In this document: positions 36,157 through 45,742 of the stretch, in pieces
Numbering within the stretch: position 1 is the first letter of the stretch
How the letters are laid out: each line of letters starts with the position of its first letter
Source of the DNA: CBDDFS01 sp965227255
GTDB lineage: Bacteria > Bacteroidota > Bacteroidia > Flavobacteriales_E > Vicingaceae
NCBI GenBank assembly: GCA_965227255.1
Contig: CBDDFS010000004.1
Span: forward strand, 124,001 to 188,000
Direction: 5' to 3'
DNA: 64,000 nucleotides
Notes under the pieces: generated by a model
Told to the model about the DNA's origin: nothing
Database searches by the model: none
What the model saw: the letters and a program-made list of their open reading frames with translations, nothing else
Made by a program: the position numbers and the translations under genes

Positions 36157-37299
36157 CTACGCAGCCCGTTTTCTGGCCAGAAATACGCCTGCAATACCTG
36201 CAATGACCAGCACAACAGATATGATCTCGGCCTGTGTTGCCTCGATGCCGAAGATGTGATAAGGTGGATTGATTCGGATCTTCTCAATAAAGAAACGCTC
36301 CGTTCCTGTCATGATCAGATAAACTGAAAACATCATGCCCGGAATATTCGTTCTTTTCCTGAATGCCCAAAGTATCAGAAAGAAAAGTATGGATACAGTG
36401 GATTCATAGAATGGAGTAGGCCAGGCCTTGCCCGTGATGCTTTCATATCCCATGGATATAAAATTTGACTTTAGATCAATACCCAGAACATTGTTCGGAT
36501 AGTCATAGGCCCACATCCATTCAGGTAAGAAGGACAACGCCGATGGCATCGGAGCATCATTCGGAATTCCCCAGTCGCCGTCACCGGCAAGTTGACAACC
36601 GATTCTACCAACCCCATAAGCGAGGAGCAGTCCGGGAGCACAGGCATCAACAACATGTACAACCGTTAATCCCTGTTTTCTGGCGTAATAGACTACAGAA
36701 AATCCTCCAATTAGCAATCCGCCCAAAACACTCAAACCACTGAAAGAAACAAGGGCTTCAATCGGATCTGCCATGAATTCATCTATGTTCTCCAGGTTAT
36801 GAAATAGTTTGGCGCCAAGAATACCTGCAATGGCAGCAATCAGCGTCATGTTTCCAACAAACTGGTATGGATGGACATTTTCGGTAATTTCTTTGGGCTC
36901 TGGTAATTCTTCTTTCTTAACCTCCCTGTATTTAAGGTAGATGCTTAGAGCTGCTCCGAGAATACCACCCAGCATGTTTCCTTCGGATGAAAAAATGAAT
37001 CCCGGAGGATTATCTACCAGGGCCTCGTACTCGAAAAAGGCATGTAGAATCTTGAATCCGATCAGAAAGCCAATGACACCATTAACAATGTAATCGCTTG
37101 TCGACATTTTTTCACCGATGATTCTTTTTCTGGGTTGAGAAGCAAGAAGTCCCAAGCCTTCTTTTCTCTTCATTTCAAGAACAAAAACATAGTGTGCCGC
37201 CATGAATGCAAGTGCCACCCATACACCGAACATAGGGAAAGGCAGTTTCAGGTTGGTGCCAAAAAGGTCGTTTATAAAATCGTGTAGGTAAGGATACAT
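36157..37299 (-). CDS. lgt: Prolipoprotein diacylglyceryl transferase
   Basis: The 380-residue membrane enzyme transfers diacylglycerol to the lipobox cysteine of prelipoproteins. It shows the Lgt core: GRIGCQLAGDGDWG, a preceding VVHVVDACAPGLLLAYG helix, and TERFFIEKIRINP near the C-terminus. It is longer than the roughly 290-residue E. coli protein because of extra residues in the N-terminal half. It starts 3 bp after mtaB, so the two share a transcript. Confidence 0.94.
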   Translation of the reverse strand: MYPYLHDFINDLFGTNLKLPFPMFGVWVALAFMAAHYVFVLEMKRKEGLGLLASQPRKRIIGEKMSTSDYIVNGVIGFLIGFKILHAFFEYEALVDNPPGFIFSSEGNMLGGILGAALSIYLKYREVKKEELPEPKEITENVHPYQFVGNMTLIAAIAGILGAKLFHNLENIDEFMADPIEALVSFSGLSVLGGLLIGGFSVVYYARKQGLTVVHVVDACAPGLLLAYGVGRIGCQLAGDGDWGIPNDAPMPSALSFLPEWMWAYDYPNNVLGIDLKSNFISMGYESITGKAWPTPFYESTVSILFFLILWAFRKRTNIPGMMFSVYLIMTGTERFFIEKIRINPPYHIFGIEATQAEIISVVLVIAGIAGVFLARKRAA

Positions 37300-37302
37300 A
37301 GG

Positions 37303-38622
37303 TTATACAGGAGCCTCCATTAATTGTGCCACTTTTTCGGATGTGATAACATCATCGCTATTGAGTCGTGACAATTCAACTGATCTTAATTGGTTTTCCA
37401 TCCCCTTCAAATATGGAACTTTTACGCGTATGTAATTTGGTGTGAAACCGGAAATAAAACCATCTTCTTCTTTTTCAAAAAGAACTTCCATTTCCTGTCC
37501 AATGTAATTTGAATAGAACTGTCTCTTCAATTTCCTTGAGATCTCCTGAAGCTTTCTGCTGCGATCTCTGCGCACATCAACCGGGACCACTCCATCTTTT
37601 CTGGGTGCTACCGTATTAGCGCGCTCAGAATAGGTAAAAACGTGCAGATACGAAACGTCAAGACTCATGATGAAGTCAACGCTATCGAGGAAAAGTTCAT
37701 CGCTTTCACCCGGATAACCCGTGATCACATCTACACCAATACAGGCATTTGGAATCTTTTCCTTGATCCGCTCAATTCTGTCGCGGTATAAGGCTGTATC
37801 GTATCTTCTTCTCATGGATTTGAGCATTTCATCATTCCCGGACTGAAGTGGAATATGAAAGTGAGGAACAAATCTTTTGGAAGCAGCCACAAAATCGATG
37901 ATCTCGTTATTGAGAAGGTTGGGTTCAATACTAGATATTCTGAATCTGTCAATTCCTTGTATTTCATCCAGCTCTTTGATCAGATCAATGAATTTATCTT
38001 CTTTGCCGGCTCCAAAATCACCAATATTTACTCCGGTTAATACAATCTCTTTAATACCACTGGCAGCTATTTCTCTCGCCTGATCAAGAATCACACTGAT
38101 CTCTGGCGATCTGCTTCTGCCTCTGGCGAGCGGTATGGTGCAGAAGGAACAGAAATAGTCACATCCGTCCTGTACTTTTAAGAATGAACGCGTTCGGTCT
38201 CCCATTGAATAGGAGGGAATGAACTCTTTTACTTCCTTGATGTGTCCACCCTCAACTGAGCTAACCTCGCTGTTGAAATTCTTCTCTATGTGTTCTATGA
38301 TGTTAAACTTCTCAGAAGCTCCCAGGACAAGATTAACACCCTCAATTTCTGAGATCTCTTCTGGTTTGAGTTGGGCATAGCAGCCGATTACAGCGACATA
38401 TAGTTTGTCGTTGGCCTTCCTTGCTTTTCTAATGATAGCCCTGCATTTCTTATCTGCATTTTCCGTTACGGAACAAGTGTTCAATACAAGGATGTCGGCA
38501 TTTTCGCCTTCATCAACCCTTGCATATCCAGCATCCTGAAGTTGTCGGGCTATTCCAGAACTCTCTGAAAAATTGAGCTTGCAGCCCAATGTCTGTATGG
38601 TGAATCGAAGTCCCTCTTGCAT
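37303..38622 (-). CDS. mtaB: tRNA t6A37 methylthiotransferase MtaB
   Basis: The 439-residue radical-SAM enzyme has the N-terminal UPF0004 domain with cysteines in TLGCKLNFSES, LNTCSVTENADKK and VIGCYAQL. The radical SAM motif is CDYFCSFCTIPLARG, and a TRAM-like C-terminal end follows. It adds methylthio to threonylcarbamoyl-adenosine 37 in ANN-reading tRNAs, using two [4Fe-4S] clusters. The start is at 38622, with the promoter element 7 bp beyond. Confidence 0.95.
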   Translation of the reverse strand: MQEGLRFTIQTLGCKLNFSESSGIARQLQDAGYARVDEGENADILVLNTCSVTENADKKCRAIIRKARKANDKLYVAVIGCYAQLKPEEISEIEGVNLVLGASEKFNIIEHIEKNFNSEVSSVEGGHIKEVKEFIPSYSMGDRTRSFLKVQDGCDYFCSFCTIPLARGRSRSPEISVILDQAREIAASGIKEIVLTGVNIGDFGAGKEDKFIDLIKELDEIQGIDRFRISSIEPNLLNNEIIDFVAASKRFVPHFHIPLQSGNDEMLKSMRRRYDTALYRDRIERIKEKIPNACIGVDVITGYPGESDELFLDSVDFIMSLDVSYLHVFTYSERANTVAPRKDGVVPVDVRRDRSRKLQEISRKLKRQFYSNYIGQEMEVLFEKEEDGFISGFTPNYIRVKVPYLKGMENQLRSVELSRLNSDDVITSEKVAQLMEAPV

Positions 38623-38629
38623 GCGGCGG

Positions 38630-38637
38630 CAAAGTTA
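38630..38637 (-). promoter_or_regulatory. -7 promoter element (TAACTTTG) of mtaB-lgt
   Basis: Exact TAnnTTTG match on the minus strand, 7 nt from the mtaB start codon. Confidence 0.5.
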
Positions 38638-38657
38638 ATTAAAGTATTGTCTGTTCT

Positions 38658-38665
38658 TATTTTTG
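38658..38665 (+). promoter_or_regulatory. Candidate -7 promoter element (TATTTTTG) of the peptide-binding lipoprotein gene
   Basis: Exact TAnnTTTG match, 73 nt upstream of the start. A second, imperfect site TATTTTCG lies closer (38707-38714), so the true start point is uncertain. Confidence 0.4.
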
Positions 38666-38738
38666 CGATATTCTTCTTGCACTGAAAAAGTCATCGCGGG
38701 ATTTCCTATTTTCGGGCTGGGAGAAATGATCCAATTTC

Positions 38739-40385
38739 ATGAAGGGTAAAAGTCTATTTATTGTTCTGATCTCAATGATCAGTTTTTTGTCTTCTTGCGG
38801 AGATGAGAAGAATCGTAAAGACGGGAACAGACTGGTTTTTCGCTATAATGAATCAGCCGGCATAACATCCCTTGATCCGGCTTTTGCCAGAAACCTTGAG
38901 AACATTTCTGCCGTGAACCATCTTTTCAATGGTCTTGTTCAGATGGATGAGAAAATGAATATCAAACCTTGCATTGCAAAGGATTGGGAAGTTTCGGAGG
39001 ATGGTCTTATTTATACCTTCTTTCTGAGAAGAGATGTGCATTTCCATGATCACAAAATCTTTCCGGGAGGTGAAGGACGAAAAGTTACTGCCAAGGACTT
39101 CGTTTACAGCTTTCAGCGCATTATGGAATCTGAGACCGCTTCTCCGGGTGCATGGATATTTTCCAACATTGACCGAGAGCAGGCTAACAACATAGGAATT
39201 GAGGCCCTTGACAGATATACCCTCCGAATATTCCTGAAGGAGGCGTTTCAGCCTTTCCTTGGCCTCCTTACCATGAAGTATTGCTCTGTTATTCCACATG
39301 AAATAGTGGAAGAATTAGGGGTCGATTTCAGAAAACAACCCATTGGAACGGGTCCGTTTAAGTTCCAGATGTGGAAAGAAGGAACAAAGCTTGTCTTACT
39401 TAAGAATGAGAAGTATTTCGAAAAAGATGCTAACGGTAAAAAATTACCCTACGTGGATGCCGTGGCAATTACATTTATCAATGATGAGGAAGTGGAATAC
39501 CTCGAATTTCTGAAAGGGAATCTCGACTTTCTATCGGGCACCAATGCAAGTAATCAGGAATTTCTTGAATACAATGGCCAGATCAAGGAAAAGCATCAGG
39601 GTAAATTCAAATACCTGAATCAAGCGTATTTGAATACGGAATATCTGGGAATAATGATGGATAGTACTCTTCCCGTCATGAAGAAGAGTCCGCTTAATAA
39701 TAAACTGGTCAGGAAGGCCATGAATCTTGGATTCGATCGTTCAGCCATGGTTAAGTATCTGAAAAATGGAGTAGGTTACCCAGCGAATGAAGGCTTCATT
39801 CCGCGTGGATTACCACCCTACAGAGAAAACTGGATCAAAGGCTACAGGTATGATCCCGATTCGGCAAGAGCACTTTTAAAACTTGCCGGTTATCCAAGCG
39901 GAAGTGGAATGCCCGAGATAAAATTAACGACCATAAGCCAGTATCTTACTTTGTGCGAATACGTTCAAAGTCAATGGGGTGAGCTTGGAATAAAAGTACA
40001 GATTGAAGTTAATCCGGCGGCCACGAACAGAGAATTGGTAGCGCTTTCCAGAGTTCCGTTTTTCAGAAAATCATGGGTTGCAGATTATCCGGATGCCGAG
40101 AATTATCTGGCTCTTTTCTACAGCAAGAATTTCTCACCCAATGGCCCTAATTACACTCATTTCATCAGTGAAAAATATGATGCCTTGTATGAGTCATCCA
40201 AAACTGAATTAAATGACTCCACCCGTTTTGAATTATATCGTAAGATGGAATTGATCCTATTGGAAGAAAGTCCTGTTATTCCGCTATTTTATGATGAAGT
40301 TACCCGCTTCATAGGTAACAATGTGGAAGGCCTTACAGGGAATCCAATGAATCTTATCGATCTGAAGAAGGTAAGATTGAACTGA
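38739..40385 (+). CDS. Oligopeptide ABC transporter substrate-binding lipoprotein
   Basis: The 548-residue protein has a lipoprotein signal (IVLISMISFLSSCGDE) and an SBP_bac_5 fold. Motifs are ITSLDPAFARNLENI, VTAKDFVYSFQRIME, QPIGTGPFKFQMWKEGTKLV, MNLGFDRSAMVKYL and SWVADYPDAENYLALFYS. It should bind peptides outside the inner membrane. No permease or ATPase gene is adjacent, so its transporter partner is unlinked. Its stop abuts the batE stop from the other strand with no gap. Confidence 0.93.
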   Translation: MKGKSLFIVLISMISFLSSCGDEKNRKDGNRLVFRYNESAGITSLDPAFARNLENISAVNHLFNGLVQMDEKMNIKPCIAKDWEVSEDGLIYTFFLRRDVHFHDHKIFPGGEGRKVTAKDFVYSFQRIMESETASPGAWIFSNIDREQANNIGIEALDRYTLRIFLKEAFQPFLGLLTMKYCSVIPHEIVEELGVDFRKQPIGTGPFKFQMWKEGTKLVLLKNEKYFEKDANGKKLPYVDAVAITFINDEEVEYLEFLKGNLDFLSGTNASNQEFLEYNGQIKEKHQGKFKYLNQAYLNTEYLGIMMDSTLPVMKKSPLNNKLVRKAMNLGFDRSAMVKYLKNGVGYPANEGFIPRGLPPYRENWIKGYRYDPDSARALLKLAGYPSGSGMPEIKLTTISQYLTLCEYVQSQWGELGIKVQIEVNPAATNRELVALSRVPFFRKSWVADYPDAENYLALFYSKNFSPNGPNYTHFISEKYDALYESSKTELNDSTRFELYRKMELILLEESPVIPLFYDEVTRFIGNNVEGLTGNPMNLIDLKKVRLN

Positions 40386-41171
40386 TCAGATATTCTTGTA
40401 AACCGAGGTCTTGACCCAACCCTCGTTTCCGTTCATAAGTGAAATTTCACTCCATTCGCCTTCGACATCCAGAATCTCAACCTTGGTGCCTTCGTGGATC
40501 ACAAAGAGTTTTGTTCCGTCGTCTTCAGGAGCAGATCTTACTGTCACTGAACCGCTGAAAATAATGGCATGCTTGCTGTCACTTCGAATGTTCTTTTGCT
40601 GCATGCCAAGAAAGAAGAATACAATGGATATGAAAAGAGCTATCAGCGAGGTGAAGAAGCTGACTTTCTTAAGGATGCCCTTCGCGAACAGGAATAAGAT
40701 CATTAAAAACAAACCGATATAAGCCAGATAAATACTCTTATTGGCCCATTCATCGATCAAGTTTGTGTTTAGGATATCTGTCCACCATTCGCTAAACGGC
40801 AATTCGGGTTTCGCCTCGACCTTATCAACGGTCTTCAAATTGGCCATTTCCAGATTATTCTTGATGTCCTCATCTCTTGGATCAAGCATCTTGGCCTTTT
40901 CATAATAAAGAATGGCATGGGCGATATCACCCATTTTGAAGTATGAATTGCCAATGTTGAAGTAGACCTCAGCTGATTCCTGGCCTTTATCAACGATGGA
41001 CTGATAGCTGGTAATTGCCTCCTCAAATTTTTCGTCCTGATAATGCCTGTTTCCTTCTTCAAAAAGCACATCCACGCTCATTTCCGTGAATGATGTGTTT
41101 AGGGTATCGTCGGCAAATGCCTGAATGGAAATGAAGAGAAGACTAAGAATATGTATCGCTATCTTTTTCAT
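40386..41171 (-). CDS. batE: BatE, TPR and SH3-like domain protein
   Basis: The 261-residue protein has a signal peptide (1-20) and TPR repeats (about 27-120, with ALLY-like YFNIGNSYFKMGDIAHAILYY). A pair of membrane helices (about 150-190) and a C-terminal bacterial SH3 domain (about 200-260, with VTVRSAPEDDGTKLFVI) follow. It is the last gene of the Bat operon, where it is thought to work in an envelope complex with the VWA proteins BatA and BatB. It overlaps batD by 4 bp. Confidence 0.9.
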   Translation of the reverse strand: MKKIAIHILSLLFISIQAFADDTLNTSFTEMSVDVLFEEGNRHYQDEKFEEAITSYQSIVDKGQESAEVYFNIGNSYFKMGDIAHAILYYEKAKMLDPRDEDIKNNLEMANLKTVDKVEAKPELPFSEWWTDILNTNLIDEWANKSIYLAYIGLFLMILFLFAKGILKKVSFFTSLIALFISIVFFFLGMQQKNIRSDSKHAIIFSGSVTVRSAPEDDGTKLFVIHEGTKVEILDVEGEWSEISLMNGNEGWVKTSVYKNI

Positions 41172-42957
41172 TTCAATCCTTTTTGAAGTTCAGACAAGAC
41201 ATTTACAGATTCACCATATACTTCTTCATGACTAACGGTGCTTAGCGGTGCGAAACGAGCCATTTCACACTTATCAAGAATTTCAAGTGTTCTTGAAATC
41301 ATATCACTTGGAATGCCAGACTCACTGAGAGTTTCGGATATCTTTTCTTTATTGATCTCAGATGTAGGAATGTTGAACTTGTCGCTAAAGAAGCCATACA
41401 AAGCCTTGAAGATTTCTTCGTAAAATCTCTTATCATCGCCATCTGTAATATGTTTTTTGGCTTCCGAGAGTCGTTTTACGGCCATTCTGTTTGCCTTCGA
41501 CTTTCTCATATAAACGAGATCACTTCTTCTTTCATCTGACTTTCTTTTGAAAAGTGCAGCTATAATGAACAGGGGAAGAGGCAATAACCAAAGAATATAA
41601 TGCCAGAGTGAACCAAAAAATCCATAACCAACAGGTGTCAGCAGTGTGTCGGTCTTGATAAATCGGATATCGCTGCCCAGCAGTTTGATATCTTCTTTAT
41701 TGGTTCCGCCAAAATTGACTGAAGCGGTCGATTCGTCTTCTCCTTTGGCCACATCGAAATCAATTGAATTTGGACTTAAGGTGATGTACTGACTCTTTCG
41801 GGTGTCGAAGTAGGTGAAATTCTCAGGACTCACCGTAAACTGACCTTTGTGACGCGGGATGGCAAGAAAGGAGTACTCCCGACTACCTGACATTCCGGAG
41901 CTGGTAACTGTAATGTTCTCTTTCAGCTTGGGGATCGTAGACCTCAAAATCACTCGGGAATTCAATTTTTGGTTCGTTTAACAGTTTCAGATTTCCTTTC
42001 CCGCTAATCTTATAGGTGAAGTTGATGGCTTCATTGGAGCGGACATCCATTCGGTCGGATTTAAAGTCGACCTTGAATTCACCCACGGCACCATTAAAGC
42101 CGGTTGGTTTGTTTGATGGAAGGGGCTTCACATTGATTTTAATTGCCTCACTAAGCACATTTACCGGTAACCTGTTTGTAGGTTCCCATGATCTGGTCAA
42201 ATATTCCACGAGATCTGCTTTGAACAGCCTGGCGGATAATTAAGTCCATTCCAAATTCATCTACCACCAATTCTCCTGATCTTTGTGGCACCAGAATACT
42301 TTTCTTCAGAGTGGCAGTATTATATCTAACTCCATTAACTACTTCGACATCACGTCCTGAGTTTTCGAAATCAATATCCTCACTCCAGAAGCCATTCAGA
42401 CTTGGAATCAGTGTGATCTCTGAATTGAGAATTCCAAGATTGTAATACAATTTGTAGGTAACTGACATTTGTTCACCAACGTAAGGAGAGGTCTTTGATA
42501 CCTGCGCTCTAATAAAAATGCTGTTTCCCACATCCGGACCCTGATCATTCCTTTGATCCGGGGGTCTGCCTTTGGTTACCTCAATGGCGACTTCATTAGA
42601 GCTGTAAGTATTTCCTCCTGACTTGATCGTTGCCGCACCAATGGTATATTTTCCTTCTTTCAAGGCCATCAATACATATGAGTAAGAGATCGATTGAGAC
42701 ATGTTGCCATTGACGATCTGTGTGCTTTGCGACTGCTGAGGGCCACTAATTATTCGAAAACCTGTAAAACTTGGTGGGGTAAAGGATGAACCCGATGTGC
42801 TCAACCGAAATTCGATCCTGAATTTTTGTCCTTCGGCAACCTTATTGTTGGAAACCATGGCCTGAAACAGAGAATTCTGAGCATTCAGCGTCATCGCACT
42901 GAATGCAAACATCAGCACAAGTGAAACAATTGCCTTATGTGTGAACCTACCAGTCAT
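41168..42957 (-). pseudogene. batD: batD, BatD-family oxygen-tolerance protein interrupted by two frameshifts
   Basis: Three overlapping frames together give a complete BatD. An N-terminal piece (42151-42957, signal peptide then SFTPPSFTGFRIISGPQQSQ), a middle piece (from about 42209) and a C-terminal piece (to 41168, ending in a helix and cytoplasmic tail) are each in a different frame. Removing one base near 42165-42180 gives a continuous reading such as VNVLSEAIKINVKPLP. Removing one G from the run at 41930-41933 joins DFEVYDP to KLKENITVTSSG. The total, 1790 bp minus 2, is exactly 596 codons. Either the gene is inactivated or these are assembly errors. Confidence 0.88.
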
Positions 42958-43720
42958 TCTCTATTTTAACCTTCGAAGTTTTTCTTTTTTGCAATTGTAC
43001 CTTTTCCTTTGTTTTCTCCTCTTCATTCTCCAGATTTTCTAACAACCTTTCTGCATCCTGCTTCGAAATTTCATCCTGCTTAGGTTGTTGCTGTTCTTGC
43101 TCCTGTTGCTGTTGATCCTGATTTTGTTCCTGCTGGTCCTGCTGGTCTTGTTTGTCCTGCTGATCTTGTTTGTCCTGTTGATCCTGCTGATCTTGTTGAT
43201 CTTGTTTGTCCTGTTGATCCTGCTGATCTTTATTTTGGTCTTGTTTTTGATCCTGATTCTGATCTTGGTTCTGATCCTGCTGATCTTCCTGTTGTTGTTT
43301 CATCTTCAGGGCATAACTCAAATTATATCTGGTTTCTTCATCAGTGGGATTATTCCGAAGTGCATTTTTATATGCTTCGATGCTCTCATCAAGTTTATTG
43401 GCTTTCAGATATGAATTTCCAAGGTTATGGTAGGCTTCAGCTTTGTCAGCTTTAATTTCGCTCTGAGAAGCCACAGCGTTGAACAATTTGGCTGCCTCCT
43501 CATATTTCTTTTGCTTGTAAAGAGAGTTGGCCTTGTTGAAATTAGCAGCTTCAGAAGGAGCGAGGTTGTTCGACTTCTCATATAATGCCTGAGCTTCACT
43601 GTATTTCCTGTCCTTGTAAAGTCTGTTTCCCTTCCAAAGATTGTTCTCATCCTGCGAAAAGGAGGATTGACTCACAACGATGGTAAGCAAGAGAAATGAT
43701 ATTTGCAGGCTTCTACGCAT
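42947..43720 (-). CDS. batC: BatC, TPR protein with Gln/Asp-rich tail
   Basis: From the ATG at 43720 the protein has 257 residues. The start is chosen because it gives a clear signal peptide (MRRSLQISFLLLTIVVSQSSFSQ shortened: 23 residues) and an 8-bp overlap with batB, whereas the upstream in-frame ATG would read through it. Three TPR units follow (ALYEKSNNLAPSEAANFNKA, YHNLGNSYLKANKLDESIEA). Then comes a 75-residue tract of QDQ, QDQQDK and QNQDQ repeats, and a charged C-terminal end. It overlaps batD by 11 bp. Confidence 0.88.
   Translation of the reverse strand: MRRSLQISFLLLTIVVSQSSFSQDENNLWKGNRLYKDRKYSEAQALYEKSNNLAPSEAANFNKANSLYKQKKYEEAAKLFNAVASQSEIKADKAEAYHNLGNSYLKANKLDESIEAYKNALRNNPTDEETRYNLSYALKMKQQQEDQQDQNQDQNQDQKQDQNKDQQDQQDKQDQQDQQDQQDKQDQQDKQDQQDQQEQNQDQQQQEQEQQQPKQDEISKQDAERLLENLENEEEKTKEKVQLQKRKTSKVKIENDW
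43081..43302 (-). repeat. Low-complexity tandem repeat in batC (Gln/Asp-rich)
   Basis: About 220 bp made of CTGCTGATC/CTGTTGATC/TTGTTTGTC-like 9-mers on the plus strand, encoding QDQ and QDK units in batC. Copy number is likely to vary by slippage. The antisense strand is open for 109 codons of Leu/Ile but is only a by-product. Confidence 0.85.
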
Positions 43721-44741
43721 CAAATAATGAAATTTTCTCGACCCATTTGCTTTTTCTCTCTGAGATAAAGAATTCCAAAACCAGACATATAAGAGCCAGG
43801 ATGATAAAAGGTTGGAATCGGTCTTCAAAGTTCGTGTATTGTTTTGCTTCGTATTCGGTCTTCTCCATTTTATTGATCTCGTCAAATATGGAACTTAATC
43901 CGGTACTTGAATTTGTTGCACGCACATAAACACCACTGCCTTCTGCCGCGATCTGTTGCAGAAAGGTCTCGTCGAGTTTACTAACCACGGTATTGCCTTC
44001 ATTGTCTGTTCTGTAACCGACTTGATTCCTGCCTCGGTAGATAGGAATTGGAGCACCGCCAACAGATCCCATTCCAATGGTGTGTACGAATATTCCCTTT
44101 TCTCTTGCCTCTCTTGCGGCATCCAGAGCATCTTCCTCATGATTCTCACCATCACTGATGACGATGATAGCCCTGTTCTTTCCTTCGTCATGACTCAAGG
44201 CGCTTATGCATTTCTCGATGGCCGTTCCTACATGTGTTCCCTGTGTTGGCACGATGTCGGTCGAAATTGTAGAGGAATACAATTTAGCGGCAGAGTAATC
44301 CGATGTGATCGGCAATTGAATAAAGGCATCTCCGGCAAAGACCACGATACCAACCCGGTCACTTTTAAGATTGTCAACCAGTTTTTCAATGGCTCTTTTC
44401 GCTCTTTCCAATCTATTTGGGGTATAGTCTTCTGCCATCATGCTGTTTGATACATCCAGGGCCAGTATGATGTCAACTCCTTCGCGTTTTACTTCTTCCA
44501 GTTTCGTTCCCATCTGTGGATTTGCCAATGCAATAACCATGAAGAAGAAGGCCATGCCGTACAAAATAAACTTGGTAAGAGGTTTTCGCTTAGAGATCCT
44601 AGGAATCATACTTCCAACCTGCAATCCGGCATATTTTTCCCTCGCCTTCCTTTGCCACCTTGTATGTAAAATATATACGATTACAAAAACAGGCAGCAGA
44701 AGCAGCAAATAGAGCATATATGGATTTCCAAGTTGGATCAT
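43713..44741 (-). CDS. batB: BatB, von Willebrand factor A domain membrane protein
   Basis: The 342-residue protein has two N-terminal helices, a VWA domain (about 88-290) with MIDAS motif ALDVSNSMMAED and TVGTAIEKC, and a C-terminal helix (about 310-328). It faces the periplasm. It is thought to form ring-like complexes with BatA and BatC. It overlaps batA by 4 bp. Confidence 0.94.
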   Translation of the reverse strand: MIQLGNPYMLYLLLLLPVFVIVYILHTRWQRKAREKYAGLQVGSMIPRISKRKPLTKFILYGMAFFFMVIALANPQMGTKLEEVKREGVDIILALDVSNSMMAEDYTPNRLERAKRAIEKLVDNLKSDRVGIVVFAGDAFIQLPITSDYSAAKLYSSTISTDIVPTQGTHVGTAIEKCISALSHDEGKNRAIIVISDGENHEEDALDAAREAREKGIFVHTIGMGSVGGAPIPIYRGRNQVGYRTDNEGNTVVSKLDETFLQQIAAEGSGVYVRATNSSTGLSSIFDEINKMEKTEYEAKQYTNFEDRFQPFIILALICLVLEFFISERKSKWVEKISLFDA

Positions 44742-45742
44742 ACGATACTTCTGAATAATGTGTGTTTCAAACTGAATTCAATTAGGAGGAATATCATTCC
44801 GAGGCTTGCCCAGGACAAATATTTCTCGGATTTCTTCCTGTATTGAGTGACCTCAATCTTTGTTTTTTCCATTTGATCGATCTCCTCATAGATATCTTCC
44901 AGTTTCTTGTTGTCAGTTGCACGGAAATAGGCTCCACCTGTAGCATTTGCGATCTCCTTTAAGGTGGTTTCGTCGATTTTCACAGGAATATTCTGATACT
45001 GTACCGTCCCAAAAGGAGTTTTAAAAGGGTAGGGGGCTTCTCCAATGCTTCCAACACCTATGGTATATACTCTGACGTCGAATTTCTTGGCAATTTCACC
45101 GGCCGTTTGTGGTGGAATAGATCCAGCGGTTTGCTGTCCATCTGTGAGCAGAATAACGACCTTACTCTTTGCTTCGCTATCTTTCAATCTGTTTACGGCC
45201 GTTGCCAGTCCATCACCTATAGCTGTTCCATCTTCAATCATTCCATTTCTCACTTCCTGAAACAGATTCAATAGAATGTCATGGTCGATGGTCAATGGAC
45301 ACTGGGTAAAACTTTCTCCGGAGTAAACAACCAAGCCGATTCTGTCGTTAGGTCTTCCTTTCACAAAGTCCATGGCTACTCTCTTAGCCGCCTTGAGTCG
45401 ATTGGGTTTGAAATCCTCAGCCAGCATTGAACCTGAGATATCCAGGGCAATAACGATATCAATTCCTTCTGTAGTGATGTCTTCAAAGCTCATGGATGAT
45501 TGTGGGCGAGCAAGAGCAACAACGAAAAGAGCAAAAGCCAAACTCCGTGTCAACACCGGGTAATGCCTCAGCCAGATCATGGCATTGAATCCCTTTAGTG
45601 AAAGCCTTTCTGTATTAGGATGACTCAATACAGCTTTGGACCTGTTAATCTGGAATATATACCACAGGATGAATAGGGGAATAAGGCAAAGCAGCCAGAA
45701 GTATTCCGGATTGGCAAATTCTATGTTTGTGAGATCAAACAT
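44738..45742 (-). CDS. batA: BatA, von Willebrand factor A domain membrane protein
   Basis: From the ATG at 45742 the protein begins MFDLTNIEFANPEYFWLL, the usual BatA start; an ATG 9 bp further upstream is possible. The VWA domain has ALDISGSMLAEDF, SFTQCPLTIDHD and DGTAIGDGL for the metal site, and a C-terminal helix anchors it. It overlaps the gene before it by 8 bp. Confidence 0.93.
   Translation of the reverse strand: MFDLTNIEFANPEYFWLLCLIPLFILWYIFQINRSKAVLSHPNTERLSLKGFNAMIWLRHYPVLTRSLAFALFVVALARPQSSMSFEDITTEGIDIVIALDISGSMLAEDFKPNRLKAAKRVAMDFVKGRPNDRIGLVVYSGESFTQCPLTIDHDILLNLFQEVRNGMIEDGTAIGDGLATAVNRLKDSEAKSKVVILLTDGQQTAGSIPPQTAGEIAKKFDVRVYTIGVGSIGEAPYPFKTPFGTVQYQNIPVKIDETTLKEIANATGGAYFRATDNKKLEDIYEEIDQMEKTKIEVTQYRKKSEKYLSWASLGMIFLLIEFSLKHTLFRSIV

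Noticed and set aside
43081..43302. Possible CRISPR array
   Set aside because: The repeated units are short 9-mers encoding QDQ/QDK in frame inside batC, without unique spacers or cas genes nearby.
43085..43414. 109-codon leucine/isoleucine-rich plus-strand frame
   Set aside because: It is the reverse complement of the batC Gln/Asp repeats; no independent evidence of coding.
43721..43885. Longer N-terminus for BatC
   Set aside because: It would overlap most of the batB 3' region by another 165 bp and bury the signal peptide; the internal ATG at 43720 fits the family.
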